In this document: piece after piece, positions 24,547 to 33,921 of the stretch
Layout of the letters: every line of letters begins with the position of its first letter
Position numbering within the stretch: position 1 is the stretch's first letter
Origin: Paraburkholderia sediminicola
GTDB lineage: Bacteria > Pseudomonadota > Gammaproteobacteria > Burkholderiales > Burkholderiaceae
NCBI RefSeq assembly: GCF_902859805.1
Contig: NZ_CADIKC010000007.1
Location: forward strand, 1-64,000
Direction of reading: 5' to 3'
DNA: 64,000 bases
Notes under the pieces: generated by a model
Told to the model about the DNA's origin: nothing
What the model saw: the letters and a program-made list of their open reading frames with translations, nothing else
Database searches by the model: none
Translations under genes and position numbers: made by a program

Positions 24547-25572
24547 ATGAACACCGCCACCCAGGCCTCCCAGGATTCCGCCGACAGCGCCACCGAGCGC
24601 TTCCGTTATGGCTTCCTGAAGGGCAATCCGCAGCTCACGAAGAACGGCGAGCTCAAACATCTGTTGTCGATCGAAGGTTTGCCGAAGGCGATCGTCAATC
24701 ACATTCTCGATACCGCCGACCAGTTCGTCAGCGTGACCGATCGCGAAGTGAAGAAGGTGCCGCTGCTGCGCGGCAAGTCGGTGTTTAACCTGTTCTTCGA
24801 GAACTCGACGCGCACCCGCACCACCTTCGAAATCGCCGCGACGCGCTTGTCGGCCGACGTGCTGAATCTGAACATCAATGCTTCCTCGACGAGCAAGGGT
24901 GAGTCGCTGCTCGACACGATCAACAACCTCTCGGCGATGCATGCCGATATGTTCGTCGTGCGTCATGCATCGAGCGGCGCACCGTACCTGATCGCCCAGC
25001 ACTGCGCGCCGCACGTGCACGTGATCAATGCCGGCGATGGCCGTCACGCACACCCGACCCAGGGTCTGCTCGACATGTACACGATCCGCCACTACAAGAA
25101 GGATTTCACGAATCTGCGCGTGGCGATCGTCGGCGACATTCTGCATTCGCGGGTCGCGCGTTCGGACATTCATGCGCTGACCACGCTTGGCGTGCCGGAA
25201 GTGCGCGCGATCGGTCCGCGCACGCTGCTGCCGGGCGGTCTCGAGCAAATGGGCGTGCGCGTGTTCCACAACCTCGACGAAGGCCTGAAAGACGTCGACG
25301 TGATCATCATGTTGCGTCTGCAGAACGAGCGGATGAGCGGCGCGTTGCTGCCGTCGGCGCAGGAGTATTTCAAGAGCTGGGGTTTGACGCCGGAGCGCCT
25401 CGCGCTCGCCGCGCCCGATGCGATTGTGATGCACCCGGGTCCGATGAATCGTGGCGTCGAAATCGATTCGCAGGTGGCTGACGGTCCGCAATCGGTGATT
25501 CTGAACCAGGTCACGTTCGGCATTGCAGTGCGCATGGCGGTGATGGGAATCGTCGCAGGCAATCACGATTGA
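24547..25572 (+). CDS. pyrB: Aspartate carbamoyltransferase catalytic chain
   Basis: A 341-residue catalytic chain of aspartate transcarbamoylase, which makes carbamoyl-aspartate for UMP. The carbamoyl-phosphate loop is FFENSTRTRTTFE. ASSTSKGESLLDT, the HASSGAP box and the MHPGPMNRGVE segment complete the active site. The N-terminus is about 25 residues longer than the E. coli chain, as in the class A enzymes that pair with a PyrC-like subunit; the next gene is such a subunit. Confidence 0.97.
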   Translation: MNTATQASQDSADSATERFRYGFLKGNPQLTKNGELKHLLSIEGLPKAIVNHILDTADQFVSVTDREVKKVPLLRGKSVFNLFFENSTRTRTTFEIAATRLSADVLNLNINASSTSKGESLLDTINNLSAMHADMFVVRHASSGAPYLIAQHCAPHVHVINAGDGRHAHPTQGLLDMYTIRHYKKDFTNLRVAIVGDILHSRVARSDIHALTTLGVPEVRAIGPRTLLPGGLEQMGVRVFHNLDEGLKDVDVIIMLRLQNERMSGALLPSAQEYFKSWGLTPERLALAAPDAIVMHPGPMNRGVEIDSQVADGPQSVILNQVTFGIAVRMAVMGIVAGNHD

Positions 25573-25676
25573 TCTCACCACGGCGCTCACCGGCGCACGC
25601 ACCAACGCACGCACCAGCACACGCGACAAGACACGCAGAACTTAGCTGAACGCTTGGCTAAACATTAAGGCAGCGC

Positions 25677-26957
25677 ATGAAGATTCATATTCAAGGCGGC
25701 ACGCTGATCGATCCGGCAGCGGGTACCGAACAGCAGCAGGACATTTTTATCGAAGCAGGCAAGATCGTCGCCATCGGCAACGCGCCTGCTGATTTCAACG
25801 CGACGAAGACGATCGACGCCAAAGGCCTGCATATCGCGCCGGGCCTCGTCGACCTGTCCGCGCGCTTGCGCGAACCGGGTTACGAACACAAGGCGACGCT
25901 CGAATCCGAAATGGCTGCGGCGCTCGCTGGCGGCGTGACGAGCCTCGTGTGTCCGCCGGACACTGATCCGACGCTCGATGAACCGGGCCTCGTCGAGATG
26001 CTCAAGTTCCGCGCGCGCAATCTCGATCAGGCGCATGTGTATCCGCTCGGCGCGTTGACCGTCGGGCTGAAAGGCCAGGTCATTACCGAGATGGTCGAGC
26101 TGACCGAGGCGGGCTGTATCGGTTTTTCGCAGGCCGATGTGCCGGTGGTCGACACGCAGGTCTTGATGCGTGCATTGCAGTACGCGAAGACTTACGGCTA
26201 CACGGTGTGGTTGCGTCCGGTCGATGCCTATCTCGGCAAGGGCGGCGTGGCCGCGAGCGGTGCGCTGGCGTCGCGGCTCGGTTTGTCGGGCGTGCCGGTG
26301 TCGGCAGAGACGATCGCGCTGCACACGATCTTCGAACTGGTCCGCGTGACGGGTGCGCGAGTGCATCTGTCGCATGTGTCGTCGGCGGCAGGCATCGAGT
26401 TGATGCGCGCGGCCAAGGCTGAAGGCTTGCCGGTGTCGTGCGACGTCACCGTGAACCATGTGCATCTGATCGACCTCGATATCGGCTACTTCGACGCGCA
26501 ATTCCGCCTCGATCCGCCGTTGCGCCAGCAGCGCGATCGCGAAGCGATCCGCGCGGGCCTCGTCGACGGTACGATCGACGCGATCTGCTCCGACCACACG
26601 CCGGTCGATGACGACGAAAAGCTGCTGCCGTTCGCCGAAGCCACGCCGGGCGCAACGGGCCTGGAGCTGTTCCTGTCGCTAACAGTCAAATGGGCCGACG
26701 AGGCGGGCGTGCCGTTGGCCAAGGCGCTGAACCGCATCACCACGGCGCCGGCCGACGTACTGAAGCTGGAGGCAGCTGGCCGCATCGCGGTGGGCGCGGT
26801 CGCCGATCTCTGCGTGTTCGACCGCAACGCGTACTGGCGCGTCGAGCCGCGTGCATTGAAGAGCCAGGGGCACAACACGCCGTTCCTCGGCTATGAACTG
26901 CCGGCGCGCGTGCAGGCGACGATCGTGTCCGGTCACGTTGCGTTCGAACAGCGCTAA
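25677..26957 (+). CDS. pyrX: Dihydroorotase-like protein, probably inactive PyrX
   Basis: A 426-residue amidohydrolase-fold protein of the dihydroorotase family. At the place where active PyrC has the zinc-binding HxH before LREPG, this protein reads DLSARLREPG, so both histidines are gone. Other boxes remain (CPPDTDPTLDEPG, CSDHTPVDDDEK, GATGLELFL). This is the pattern of PyrX (also called PyrC'), a structural partner of the long PyrB in Pseudomonas-type aspartate transcarbamoylase. A functional dihydroorotase must be encoded elsewhere. The start follows AAGGCAGCGC. Confidence 0.9.
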   Translation: MKIHIQGGTLIDPAAGTEQQQDIFIEAGKIVAIGNAPADFNATKTIDAKGLHIAPGLVDLSARLREPGYEHKATLESEMAAALAGGVTSLVCPPDTDPTLDEPGLVEMLKFRARNLDQAHVYPLGALTVGLKGQVITEMVELTEAGCIGFSQADVPVVDTQVLMRALQYAKTYGYTVWLRPVDAYLGKGGVAASGALASRLGLSGVPVSAETIALHTIFELVRVTGARVHLSHVSSAAGIELMRAAKAEGLPVSCDVTVNHVHLIDLDIGYFDAQFRLDPPLRQQRDREAIRAGLVDGTIDAICSDHTPVDDDEKLLPFAEATPGATGLELFLSLTVKWADEAGVPLAKALNRITTAPADVLKLEAAGRIAVGAVADLCVFDRNAYWRVEPRALKSQGHNTPFLGYELPARVQATIVSGHVAFEQR

Positions 26958-26994
26958 TATTCGCGGCATTGCCCAGTTACGGAAAGCTCCAACA

Positions 26995-27864
26995 ATGAAG
27001 CTCGCGTTACGCAAAGCCCGTCTCGTCGCCCATCTGCTGCACGGCATGTGGATCGTTGCGACGCGCTTTTCCAAGGTCGGTGCGGAGGGGCGGCAGACGC
27101 TCAACCGCGAATGGTCGCTGAAAATGCTGCGTCTATGCGGCATGCGGCTTGTCGTGCATAACGACAGCGCGCGGCTCGACCGCGGCGCGCTGGTGGTCGC
27201 CAATCACATCTCGTGGATCGACATTTACGTGATCAATGCGTGGCGGCCCACGCCGTTTGTCTCGAAGGCTGAGATCCGGCAGTGGCCGGTGGTCGGCTGG
27301 CTGGCGCAGCAACTCGACACCGTGTTTATCCAGCGCGAGAAGCGCAGCGACGCGAAGCGGATCATGCACGAACTGTCCGACCGTCTGAGCGCGGGCGAAC
27401 TGATGTGCGTGTTTCCGGAAGGGACGACAACGAACGGTCTGGCGCTGCTGCCGTTTCACGCGAATATGTTCCAGGCCGCCGTGTCGGCCTCGGTGCCGGT
27501 GCAGCCGTTGTGCATCATGTATGAAGATGCGCAGGGCCGGCAATCCACCGCACCCGCGTATATCGACGACCTGACGCTGGCTGATTCGCTGAACATGCTG
27601 TTGAGCGGCGGCCCGTTGACCGCGCACGTGTATGTCGGCGCGCCGCTTGCGCCGGGTGCGGATCGGCGCACGCTGGCGGCGGAGGCGGAAGGGGTGATCG
27701 CCGCGGCGCTGCGGGAGATGCAGAGTGGCATGACGAGGTCGGGGGCCACGATTGCGGCGTCGATTTCATCAGCAGACGCTCACAACACGCACAACGCCTC
27801 TGACGCTTCCAACGTTTCGCCGGCGCTGATCGATCCTGTCGATCAGTCCGGCCGGTCGGCTTAG
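26995..27864 (+). CDS. 1-acyl-glycerol-3-phosphate acyltransferase (PlsC-like)
   Basis: A 289-residue membrane-associated acyltransferase. The catalytic HX4D box is in NHISWIDIY, and the substrate box is FPEGTT at about 139-144. An N-terminal hydrophobic stretch (LVAHLLHGMWIVAT) may anchor it. Such enzymes acylate lysophosphatidic acid or ornithine lipids (OlsA type). The last 45 residues (Ser, Ala, Asn, His rich) are a low-complexity tail. It starts 38 bp after pyrX and is likely in the same operon. Confidence 0.9.
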   Translation: MKLALRKARLVAHLLHGMWIVATRFSKVGAEGRQTLNREWSLKMLRLCGMRLVVHNDSARLDRGALVVANHISWIDIYVINAWRPTPFVSKAEIRQWPVVGWLAQQLDTVFIQREKRSDAKRIMHELSDRLSAGELMCVFPEGTTTNGLALLPFHANMFQAAVSASVPVQPLCIMYEDAQGRQSTAPAYIDDLTLADSLNMLLSGGPLTAHVYVGAPLAPGADRRTLAAEAEGVIAAALREMQSGMTRSGATIAASISSADAHNTHNASDASNVSPALIDPVDQSGRSA

Positions 27865-27886
27865 CGGGTTGGCTTAACGGGGCGGC

Positions 27887-28798
27887 TTAGTTGCCGCCCG
27901 GCGTGCGGCACGCTTCGCAGTCGACCTGCGTCAGCGTGCGTTCCGCGGGATTTTGCGCGAGGCGCACGGCCGATAGTTTCTCACCCCACACGCAGCCGGA
28001 ATCCAGTCCGATCAGGTTGTCGCGCAAGGTCAGACCGAGCGCGGCCCAATGGCCGAACACCACGGTGATGTCCGCAGTTTTGCGCGACGGCACATCGAAC
28101 CACGGCATGCTACCCGGCGGCGCCGAATTCAGCCCGGCGCTGCTGCTGAAATCCATCACACCATCGGCGTTGCAGAAGCGGATGCGTGTCAATGCGCTGC
28201 ACGTCAGGCGCAACCGTTCGATCCCCTTGATGCCGGGCGTCCAGCGATTCGGCTCGTTGCCATAGAGCCCCGCGAGCGTTTCCTTCCAGTTCGGTGCGCG
28301 CAGCGCCCGCTGCAATTCGTCGGCGAGTTCCATCGTCAGGGTCGCGTCCCATTGCGGCAACACGCCCGCATGCACCATCAGCATGCCGTTATCGAAATGC
28401 GCGATCGGACGATGGCGGACCCAGTCGAGCAGATCGGCGGCATCCGGTGCGGCGAGAATGTCGTCGATCGTGTCGCCTTTCTTCGATTTGCGAATCCCTG
28501 CCGACACCGACAGCAGATGCAGGTCATGGTTACCCAGCACCGGCACCGCACGGTCGCCCAACGCGATGATGTCGCGCAGCGTGGCGAGCGATTCGGACCC
28601 GCGGTTGATCAGATCGCCCGCGAACCACAGCGGTGTGCCTTCGGGCGGCGCGGCTTTGGCCAGCAGTTGCTGGAACGGCGTGCGGCAGCCCTGCAGGTCG
28701 CCGAAAGCGAGCGGTAGCAGGTGCGGCTCTGAAACGGCAGCAGATCCGGCACTAAACGCGACAGGAGAAGCGACGATGGAAGCGGTGGAGGATGTCAT
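27887..28798 (-). CDS. apaH: Symmetrical Ap4A hydrolase
   Basis: A 303-residue metallophosphatase that splits diadenosine tetraphosphate into two ADP. The metal-site boxes are all present: FGDLQGC, FAGDLINRGSESL, VLGNHDLHL, VHAGVLPQWD and VFGHWAALG. It carries about 25 extra residues before the first motif, so a shorter protein from an internal non-ATG start is possible. No clear ribosome-binding site precedes the ATG. It is convergent with the acyltransferase. Confidence 0.95.
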   Translation of the reverse strand: MTSSTASIVASPVAFSAGSAAVSEPHLLPLAFGDLQGCRTPFQQLLAKAAPPEGTPLWFAGDLINRGSESLATLRDIIALGDRAVPVLGNHDLHLLSVSAGIRKSKKGDTIDDILAAPDAADLLDWVRHRPIAHFDNGMLMVHAGVLPQWDATLTMELADELQRALRAPNWKETLAGLYGNEPNRWTPGIKGIERLRLTCSALTRIRFCNADGVMDFSSSAGLNSAPPGSMPWFDVPSRKTADITVVFGHWAALGLTLRDNLIGLDSGCVWGEKLSAVRLAQNPAERTLTQVDCEACRTPGGN

Positions 28799-29024
28799 CG
28801 GGAAGTCGGTGCAGTTCGATACACGCGGTTACGAACAAGGCGGGCCGCGTTGGGCGGTGCAGCAAATTAGCGTGACATAATAGCCCGTTTGAAGCACGTT
28901 TATCGTGGCAAACGTCGCCGGGGGCCACCAGCAAGTGGCATTCCCAGGGGCGTTGTCAGGCGCACCGCAAGGGCCGCGCACGATATTGCACTACAACAGG
29001 ATGACCCTCGTGAACGGAGAAAGC

Positions 29025-29936
29025 ATGTCGTCTTTTCATGCGAATCAACCTATCCGCACGCTCGTCACCGGGGCGAGTGGCTTCACGGGCCGCTATCTGG
29101 TCGACAATCTGCTCGGCCGCGGCCATACCGTGATCGAAACAGTGGCCGGGCGCAACGAGCTTGAAACGCCGACACGCCTCAGGCTCGACATTACGTCGCC
29201 CGACGCCTGCCGGCGCGTGATCGAAACCGCGCGGCCCGACTACATCGTGCATCTGGCGGCGATCAGCTTCGTCGGCCATAACGATCCGCTCGACTTTTAC
29301 CGTGTCAACGTGATTGGCACGCTGAATCTGCTGGAGGCCTGTGCGGCCGTCGGCCATACGCCGCGCAAGCTGTTGATCGCGAGCAGCGCGAATGTGTACG
29401 GCAACGTCACCAGCGACGCCATCGACGAAACCTTCCCCGTCACGCCGGTGAACCACTACGCCGCCAGCAAGGCGGCCATGGAAACGATGGTGCGGACCTG
29501 GTTCGACCGGCTGCCCATCGTGATCGTGCGGCCGTTTAACTACACCGGCCGCGGCCAGGCGTCGAACTTCCTCGTGCCGAAGATCGTCGAGCATTTCGCG
29601 CGGCGCGAACCTGCTATCGAACTCGGCAATATCGACGTGGCGCGCGATTTCTCGGATGTGCGCTACGTGGCGAACGCCTATGAGGCTTTGCTCGACTCAG
29701 GTGTTGCTTCTGAAACGGTCAACGTCTGTACCGGCACGCCTTACACGTTGCGGGAGATTCTCTCGGCGGCGAGCGATCTGACCGGGCATGAACTCGAGAT
29801 TCAGGTCAATCCTGCTTTCGTGCGACAAACCGACGTGAAGATGCTGGCCGGGTCGCCCGCCAAGCTGCGCTCGCTGGTGCCGAAGGTCGATGCGATTCCT
29901 TTCATGGACACGCTTCGCTGGATGTTGGCGGCTTAA
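29025..29936 (+). CDS. NAD-dependent epimerase/reductase, GDP-6-deoxy-mannose reductase-like
   Basis: A 303-residue extended SDR. The nucleotide loop is TGASGFTGRYLV, then HLAAISFVGHND, and the catalytic YAASK follows an SSANVYGN serine. NDPLDFYRVNVIGTLNLLEA and RPFNYTGRGQASNF are typical of Rmd, which reduces GDP-4-keto-6-deoxymannose to GDP-D-rhamnose. No Gmd dehydratase is in the window to supply that substrate. ATG 29025 is preceded by GGAG; longer starts at 29001 and 28905 exist. It begins the polysaccharide locus. Confidence 0.82.
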   Translation: MSSFHANQPIRTLVTGASGFTGRYLVDNLLGRGHTVIETVAGRNELETPTRLRLDITSPDACRRVIETARPDYIVHLAAISFVGHNDPLDFYRVNVIGTLNLLEACAAVGHTPRKLLIASSANVYGNVTSDAIDETFPVTPVNHYAASKAAMETMVRTWFDRLPIVIVRPFNYTGRGQASNFLVPKIVEHFARREPAIELGNIDVARDFSDVRYVANAYEALLDSGVASETVNVCTGTPYTLREILSAASDLTGHELEIQVNPAFVRQTDVKMLAGSPAKLRSLVPKVDAIPFMDTLRWMLAA

Positions 29937-30235
29937 TAGGGTTAACCGGCGGTATCTGCGGGTATTTGTCGTTATCTTGTGCCACCGCGCCGTGCCAAAC
30001 CATTCCCCTGGTAGGGAACGGAAACGAAACTTGTCAAGCTGTTTCAAGTTGTTAGGGTTCTAGTTTTTGCCCCGGGCGGCTTTATAATCAGGGATTTATA
30101 AGATTAGCGTTTGAGCGCCTGCCCGCTGTACGAGGGGCGGTGCCGGGCGCTGACAAAAACTCGGACTCCACCACGCGGGGTGCGTAGATCGGCGAAACAA
30201 TGCCGGTTTGCCGCCAACATCAAGAAGGGAAATTC
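29937..30235. other. Leader region of the rml operon
   Basis: About 300 bases without a gene. A perfect TATAAT lies at 30083-30088, 148 bp before the rmlB start; no good -35 partner was seen. No JUMPStart-like element was recognised. Confidence 0.4.
30083..30088 (+). promoter_or_regulatory. Candidate -10 box for the rml operon
   Basis: An exact TATAAT in an otherwise GC-rich leader, with TAGTTT about 17 bp upstream as a poor -35. It is the best promoter candidate upstream of rmlB. Confidence 0.4.
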
Positions 30236-31297
<1,062 letters not shown>

Positions 31298-31307
31298 GGG
31301 CACGGCA

Positions 31308-32201
31308 ATGGCGCGCAAAGGCATTATTCTCGCGGGCGGATCGGGCACGCGCCTGTATCCGATCACGCATGTCGTCTCCAAGCAGTTGCTGCCGGTCTAC
31401 GACAAACCGATGATCTACTACCCGCTGTCCACGCTGATGGTGGCGGGGATTCGCGACGTGCTGATCATCTCCACGCCGCAAGATACGCCGCGTTTCGAAG
31501 CTATGCTCGGCGACGGCAGCCAGTGGGGCATGAACATTCAGTACGCGGTTCAGCCTTCGCCGGATGGTCTCGCGCAGGCGTTCATCATCGGCCGTGACTT
31601 TGTGGGCAACGATCCGTCGGCGCTGATTCTCGGCGACAACATCTTCTACGGCCACGATCTCGCGAAACAGCTGGAACGTGCGAATGAGAAAGACGAAGGC
31701 GCTACCGTCTTCGCTTATCACGTGCACGATCCGGAACGGTATGGCGTCGTCGAATTCGACAAGCAGTTCCGCGCGCTCTCGATCGAAGAGAAGCCGGCCA
31801 AGCCGCGCTCGCACTACGCCGTTACCGGCTTGTACTTCTACGACAAGCAGGTCTGCGATATCGCGGCGGACATCAAGCCGTCGCCGCGCGGCGAGCTCGA
31901 AATCACGGACGTCAATTCGCGTTATCTGACCAACGGCGCGCTCAATGTCGAGATCATGGGCCGTGGCTATGCGTGGCTCGACACGGGCACGCACGATTCG
32001 CTGATCGAAGCGGCGACGTTCATCGCGACGCTGCAAAAGCGCCAGGGTCTGGTGGTCGCGTGTCCGGAAGAGATTGCTTACCGGCAGGCATGGATCGACG
32101 GTGAGCAACTGCTCGCGCTGGCCAAGCCGCTCGCGAAGAACGCATACGGCAAGTATCTGCAAAACCTTCTTACGGACCACGTTGCATGGCCATCCAAGTA
32201 A
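31308..32201 (+). CDS. rmlA: Glucose-1-phosphate thymidylyltransferase
   Basis: A 297-residue nucleotidyltransferase, first step of dTDP-L-rhamnose synthesis. The N-terminal signature is GIILAGGSGTRLYPIT. The metal and substrate boxes include LILGDNIFYGHDL, EEKPAKPRSHYAVTGLYFYD and WLDTGTHDSL. Length is normal. It starts 10 bp after rmlB and overlaps rmlC by 16 bp. Confidence 0.98.
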   Translation: MARKGIILAGGSGTRLYPITHVVSKQLLPVYDKPMIYYPLSTLMVAGIRDVLIISTPQDTPRFEAMLGDGSQWGMNIQYAVQPSPDGLAQAFIIGRDFVGNDPSALILGDNIFYGHDLAKQLERANEKDEGATVFAYHVHDPERYGVVEFDKQFRALSIEEKPAKPRSHYAVTGLYFYDKQVCDIAADIKPSPRGELEITDVNSRYLTNGALNVEIMGRGYAWLDTGTHDSLIEAATFIATLQKRQGLVVACPEEIAYRQAWIDGEQLLALAKPLAKNAYGKYLQNLLTDHVAWPSK

Positions 32202-32737
32202 CCGCTACGGCGCTGCCGGAAGTCAAGATCATCGAGCCGAAAGTGTTCGGCGACGCCCGGGGCTATTTCTACGAAAGCTTCAATGCGGTGGAGTTCGCGG
32301 AGCACGTGGAGAAAGACGTCACGTTCGTGCAGGACAACCATTCGCGTTCGGCGAAAGGCGTGCTGCGCGGCCTTCACTATCAGATTCAGCATGCGCAGGG
32401 CAAGCTCGTGCGCGTGGTTGAAGGCGAGGTATTCGACGTTGCGGTCGACATCCGCAAGAGCTCGCCGAATTTCGGCAAGTGGGTGGGTGTGACGCTGTCG
32501 GTGGAGAACCATCGGCAGTTGTGGGTGCCGCCTGGTTTTGCGCATGGCTTTGTCGTGTTGTCCGAATCGGCGCAGTTCCTCTACAAGACCACCGACTACT
32601 GGTTTCCTGAGCACGAGCGCAGCATCGTCTGGAACGATCCGGCGGTCGGCATTGAATGGCCGATCGACTTCGAGCCGTTGCTGGCTGCGAAGGATGCAGC
32701 AGGCAAGCGTCTTGCCGACGCTGACGTCTTCGCCTAA
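32186..32737 (+). CDS. rmlC: dTDP-4-dehydrorhamnose 3,5-epimerase
   Basis: A 183-residue cupin epimerase. The catalytic His and Asp region is GVLRGLHYQ with VVEGEVFDVAVDIRKSSP. WVPPGFAHGFVVLSE and the YKTTDYWFPEHER segment complete the family pattern. The start lies inside the end of rmlA, so the two are coupled. Confidence 0.98.
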   Translation: MAIQVTATALPEVKIIEPKVFGDARGYFYESFNAVEFAEHVEKDVTFVQDNHSRSAKGVLRGLHYQIQHAQGKLVRVVEGEVFDVAVDIRKSSPNFGKWVGVTLSVENHRQLWVPPGFAHGFVVLSESAQFLYKTTDYWFPEHERSIVWNDPAVGIEWPIDFEPLLAAKDAAGKRLADADVFA

Positions 32738-32748
32738 GGGGTTGCCGC

Positions 32749-33675
32749 ATGAGCGCACATGATGCCAGGCGGACGATTCTCGTCACCGGTGTAAATGGCC
32801 AGGTTGGCTTCGAACTCGCACGTACGCTGCAAGGGCTCGGCAACGTAGTCGCGGTTGATCGCGCCACGCTGGATCTGTCCAATCTGGACCAGGTCCGTGC
32901 GGTTGTTCGCGACGTGCGGCCTGCGCTGATCGTCAACCCGGCGGCCTACACCGCGGTCGACAAGGCAGAGGAGGAATTCGATCTCGCCATGCGCATCAAC
33001 GGCGAAGCACCGGGCGTGCTGGCCGAAGAAGCGAAAAAGCTCGGCGCAGCATTGATTCACTACTCGACCGATTACGTGTTCAACGGCGAGAAAGACGGTG
33101 CCTACGTCGAAGACGATCCCACCGATCCTCAGAACGCGTATGGCCGCACCAAGCTCGCTGGCGAGCAGGCAATCGCCGCGACTGGCGTGAATCACCTGGT
33201 GCTACGCACGAGCTGGGTGTACGGCACCCGCGGCAAGAATTTTCTGCTCACCATGCTGCGTCTCGGCGCCGATCGGCCCGAGTTGAAGGTGGTTGCCGAC
33301 CAGTTCGGCGCGCCGACCTGGAGCAACACGATCGCGACGCTGACGGCGCATCTGAGCGCGCAGGCTTTTGCGGCAGAAGACAGCGCGGCGTGGTGGAGCG
33401 AGCGCTCAGGCGTCTATCACCTGTGCGCTGGCGATGCGACTTCGTGGCACGGCTTCGCGTCGGCCATTTTCGAGCTCGCGGACCTGCCGAACCGGCCGAA
33501 GGCGCTGCCGATTCCCGCTTCCGACTATCCGACGCCGGCAAAGCGTCCGTCCAATTCACGCATGTCGAACGAGAAGCTGGCACAGGTGTTCGGGCTTGCC
33601 GCGCCGCATTGGCGCGACGCCTTGAAGCTGTGTCTGACCGACGCTTTTCCTCGGTCGCCTGCGGCCCGTTCCTAA
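32749..33675 (+). CDS. rmlD: dTDP-4-dehydrorhamnose reductase
   Basis: A 308-residue SDR-type reductase completing dTDP-L-rhamnose. The nucleotide loop is VTGVNGQVGFEL, then VNPAAYTAVDKAEEE, HYSTDYVFNGEKDG and the catalytic AYGRTKLAGEQ. RPSNSRMSNEKL near the C-terminus is typical. It starts 11 bp after rmlC, and the operon likely ends or pauses after it, since a 246-bp gap follows. Confidence 0.97.
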   Translation: MSAHDARRTILVTGVNGQVGFELARTLQGLGNVVAVDRATLDLSNLDQVRAVVRDVRPALIVNPAAYTAVDKAEEEFDLAMRINGEAPGVLAEEAKKLGAALIHYSTDYVFNGEKDGAYVEDDPTDPQNAYGRTKLAGEQAIAATGVNHLVLRTSWVYGTRGKNFLLTMLRLGADRPELKVVADQFGAPTWSNTIATLTAHLSAQAFAAEDSAAWWSERSGVYHLCAGDATSWHGFASAIFELADLPNRPKALPIPASDYPTPAKRPSNSRMSNEKLAQVFGLAAPHWRDALKLCLTDAFPRSPAARS

Positions 33676-33921
33676 CGCAAAGCACGCGCCCTCGCGCGAA
33701 GCTCGCCAGGCGGCGTAGCGCCTTTGCTGCCTGACGATAGTGAAAGGGGGCGGGGGTAGAATATCGGTCAGTCTGGAAGGCTCGCGCCGGCCCTGTATCC
33801 GGGCCTGGCGCGTCAATGTTCAGGGCGCGCGGATCGTCGCACAGCCCATTGATTTTCTGGGTTGTGCTGACTATTCGTGGTCGTGGCACTTCCGTAATAA
33901 ATACGGTACTGAGAGGACTCT

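Noticed and set aside
24451..25629. 392-codon minus-strand ORF across pyrB
   Set aside because: Shadow of pyrB, which has all catalytic motifs; the antisense product is Arg/His-rich noise.
25573..25676. ACGCACC-like tandem repeat between pyrB and pyrX
   Set aside because: Irregular low-complexity GC-rich sequence without a fixed period.
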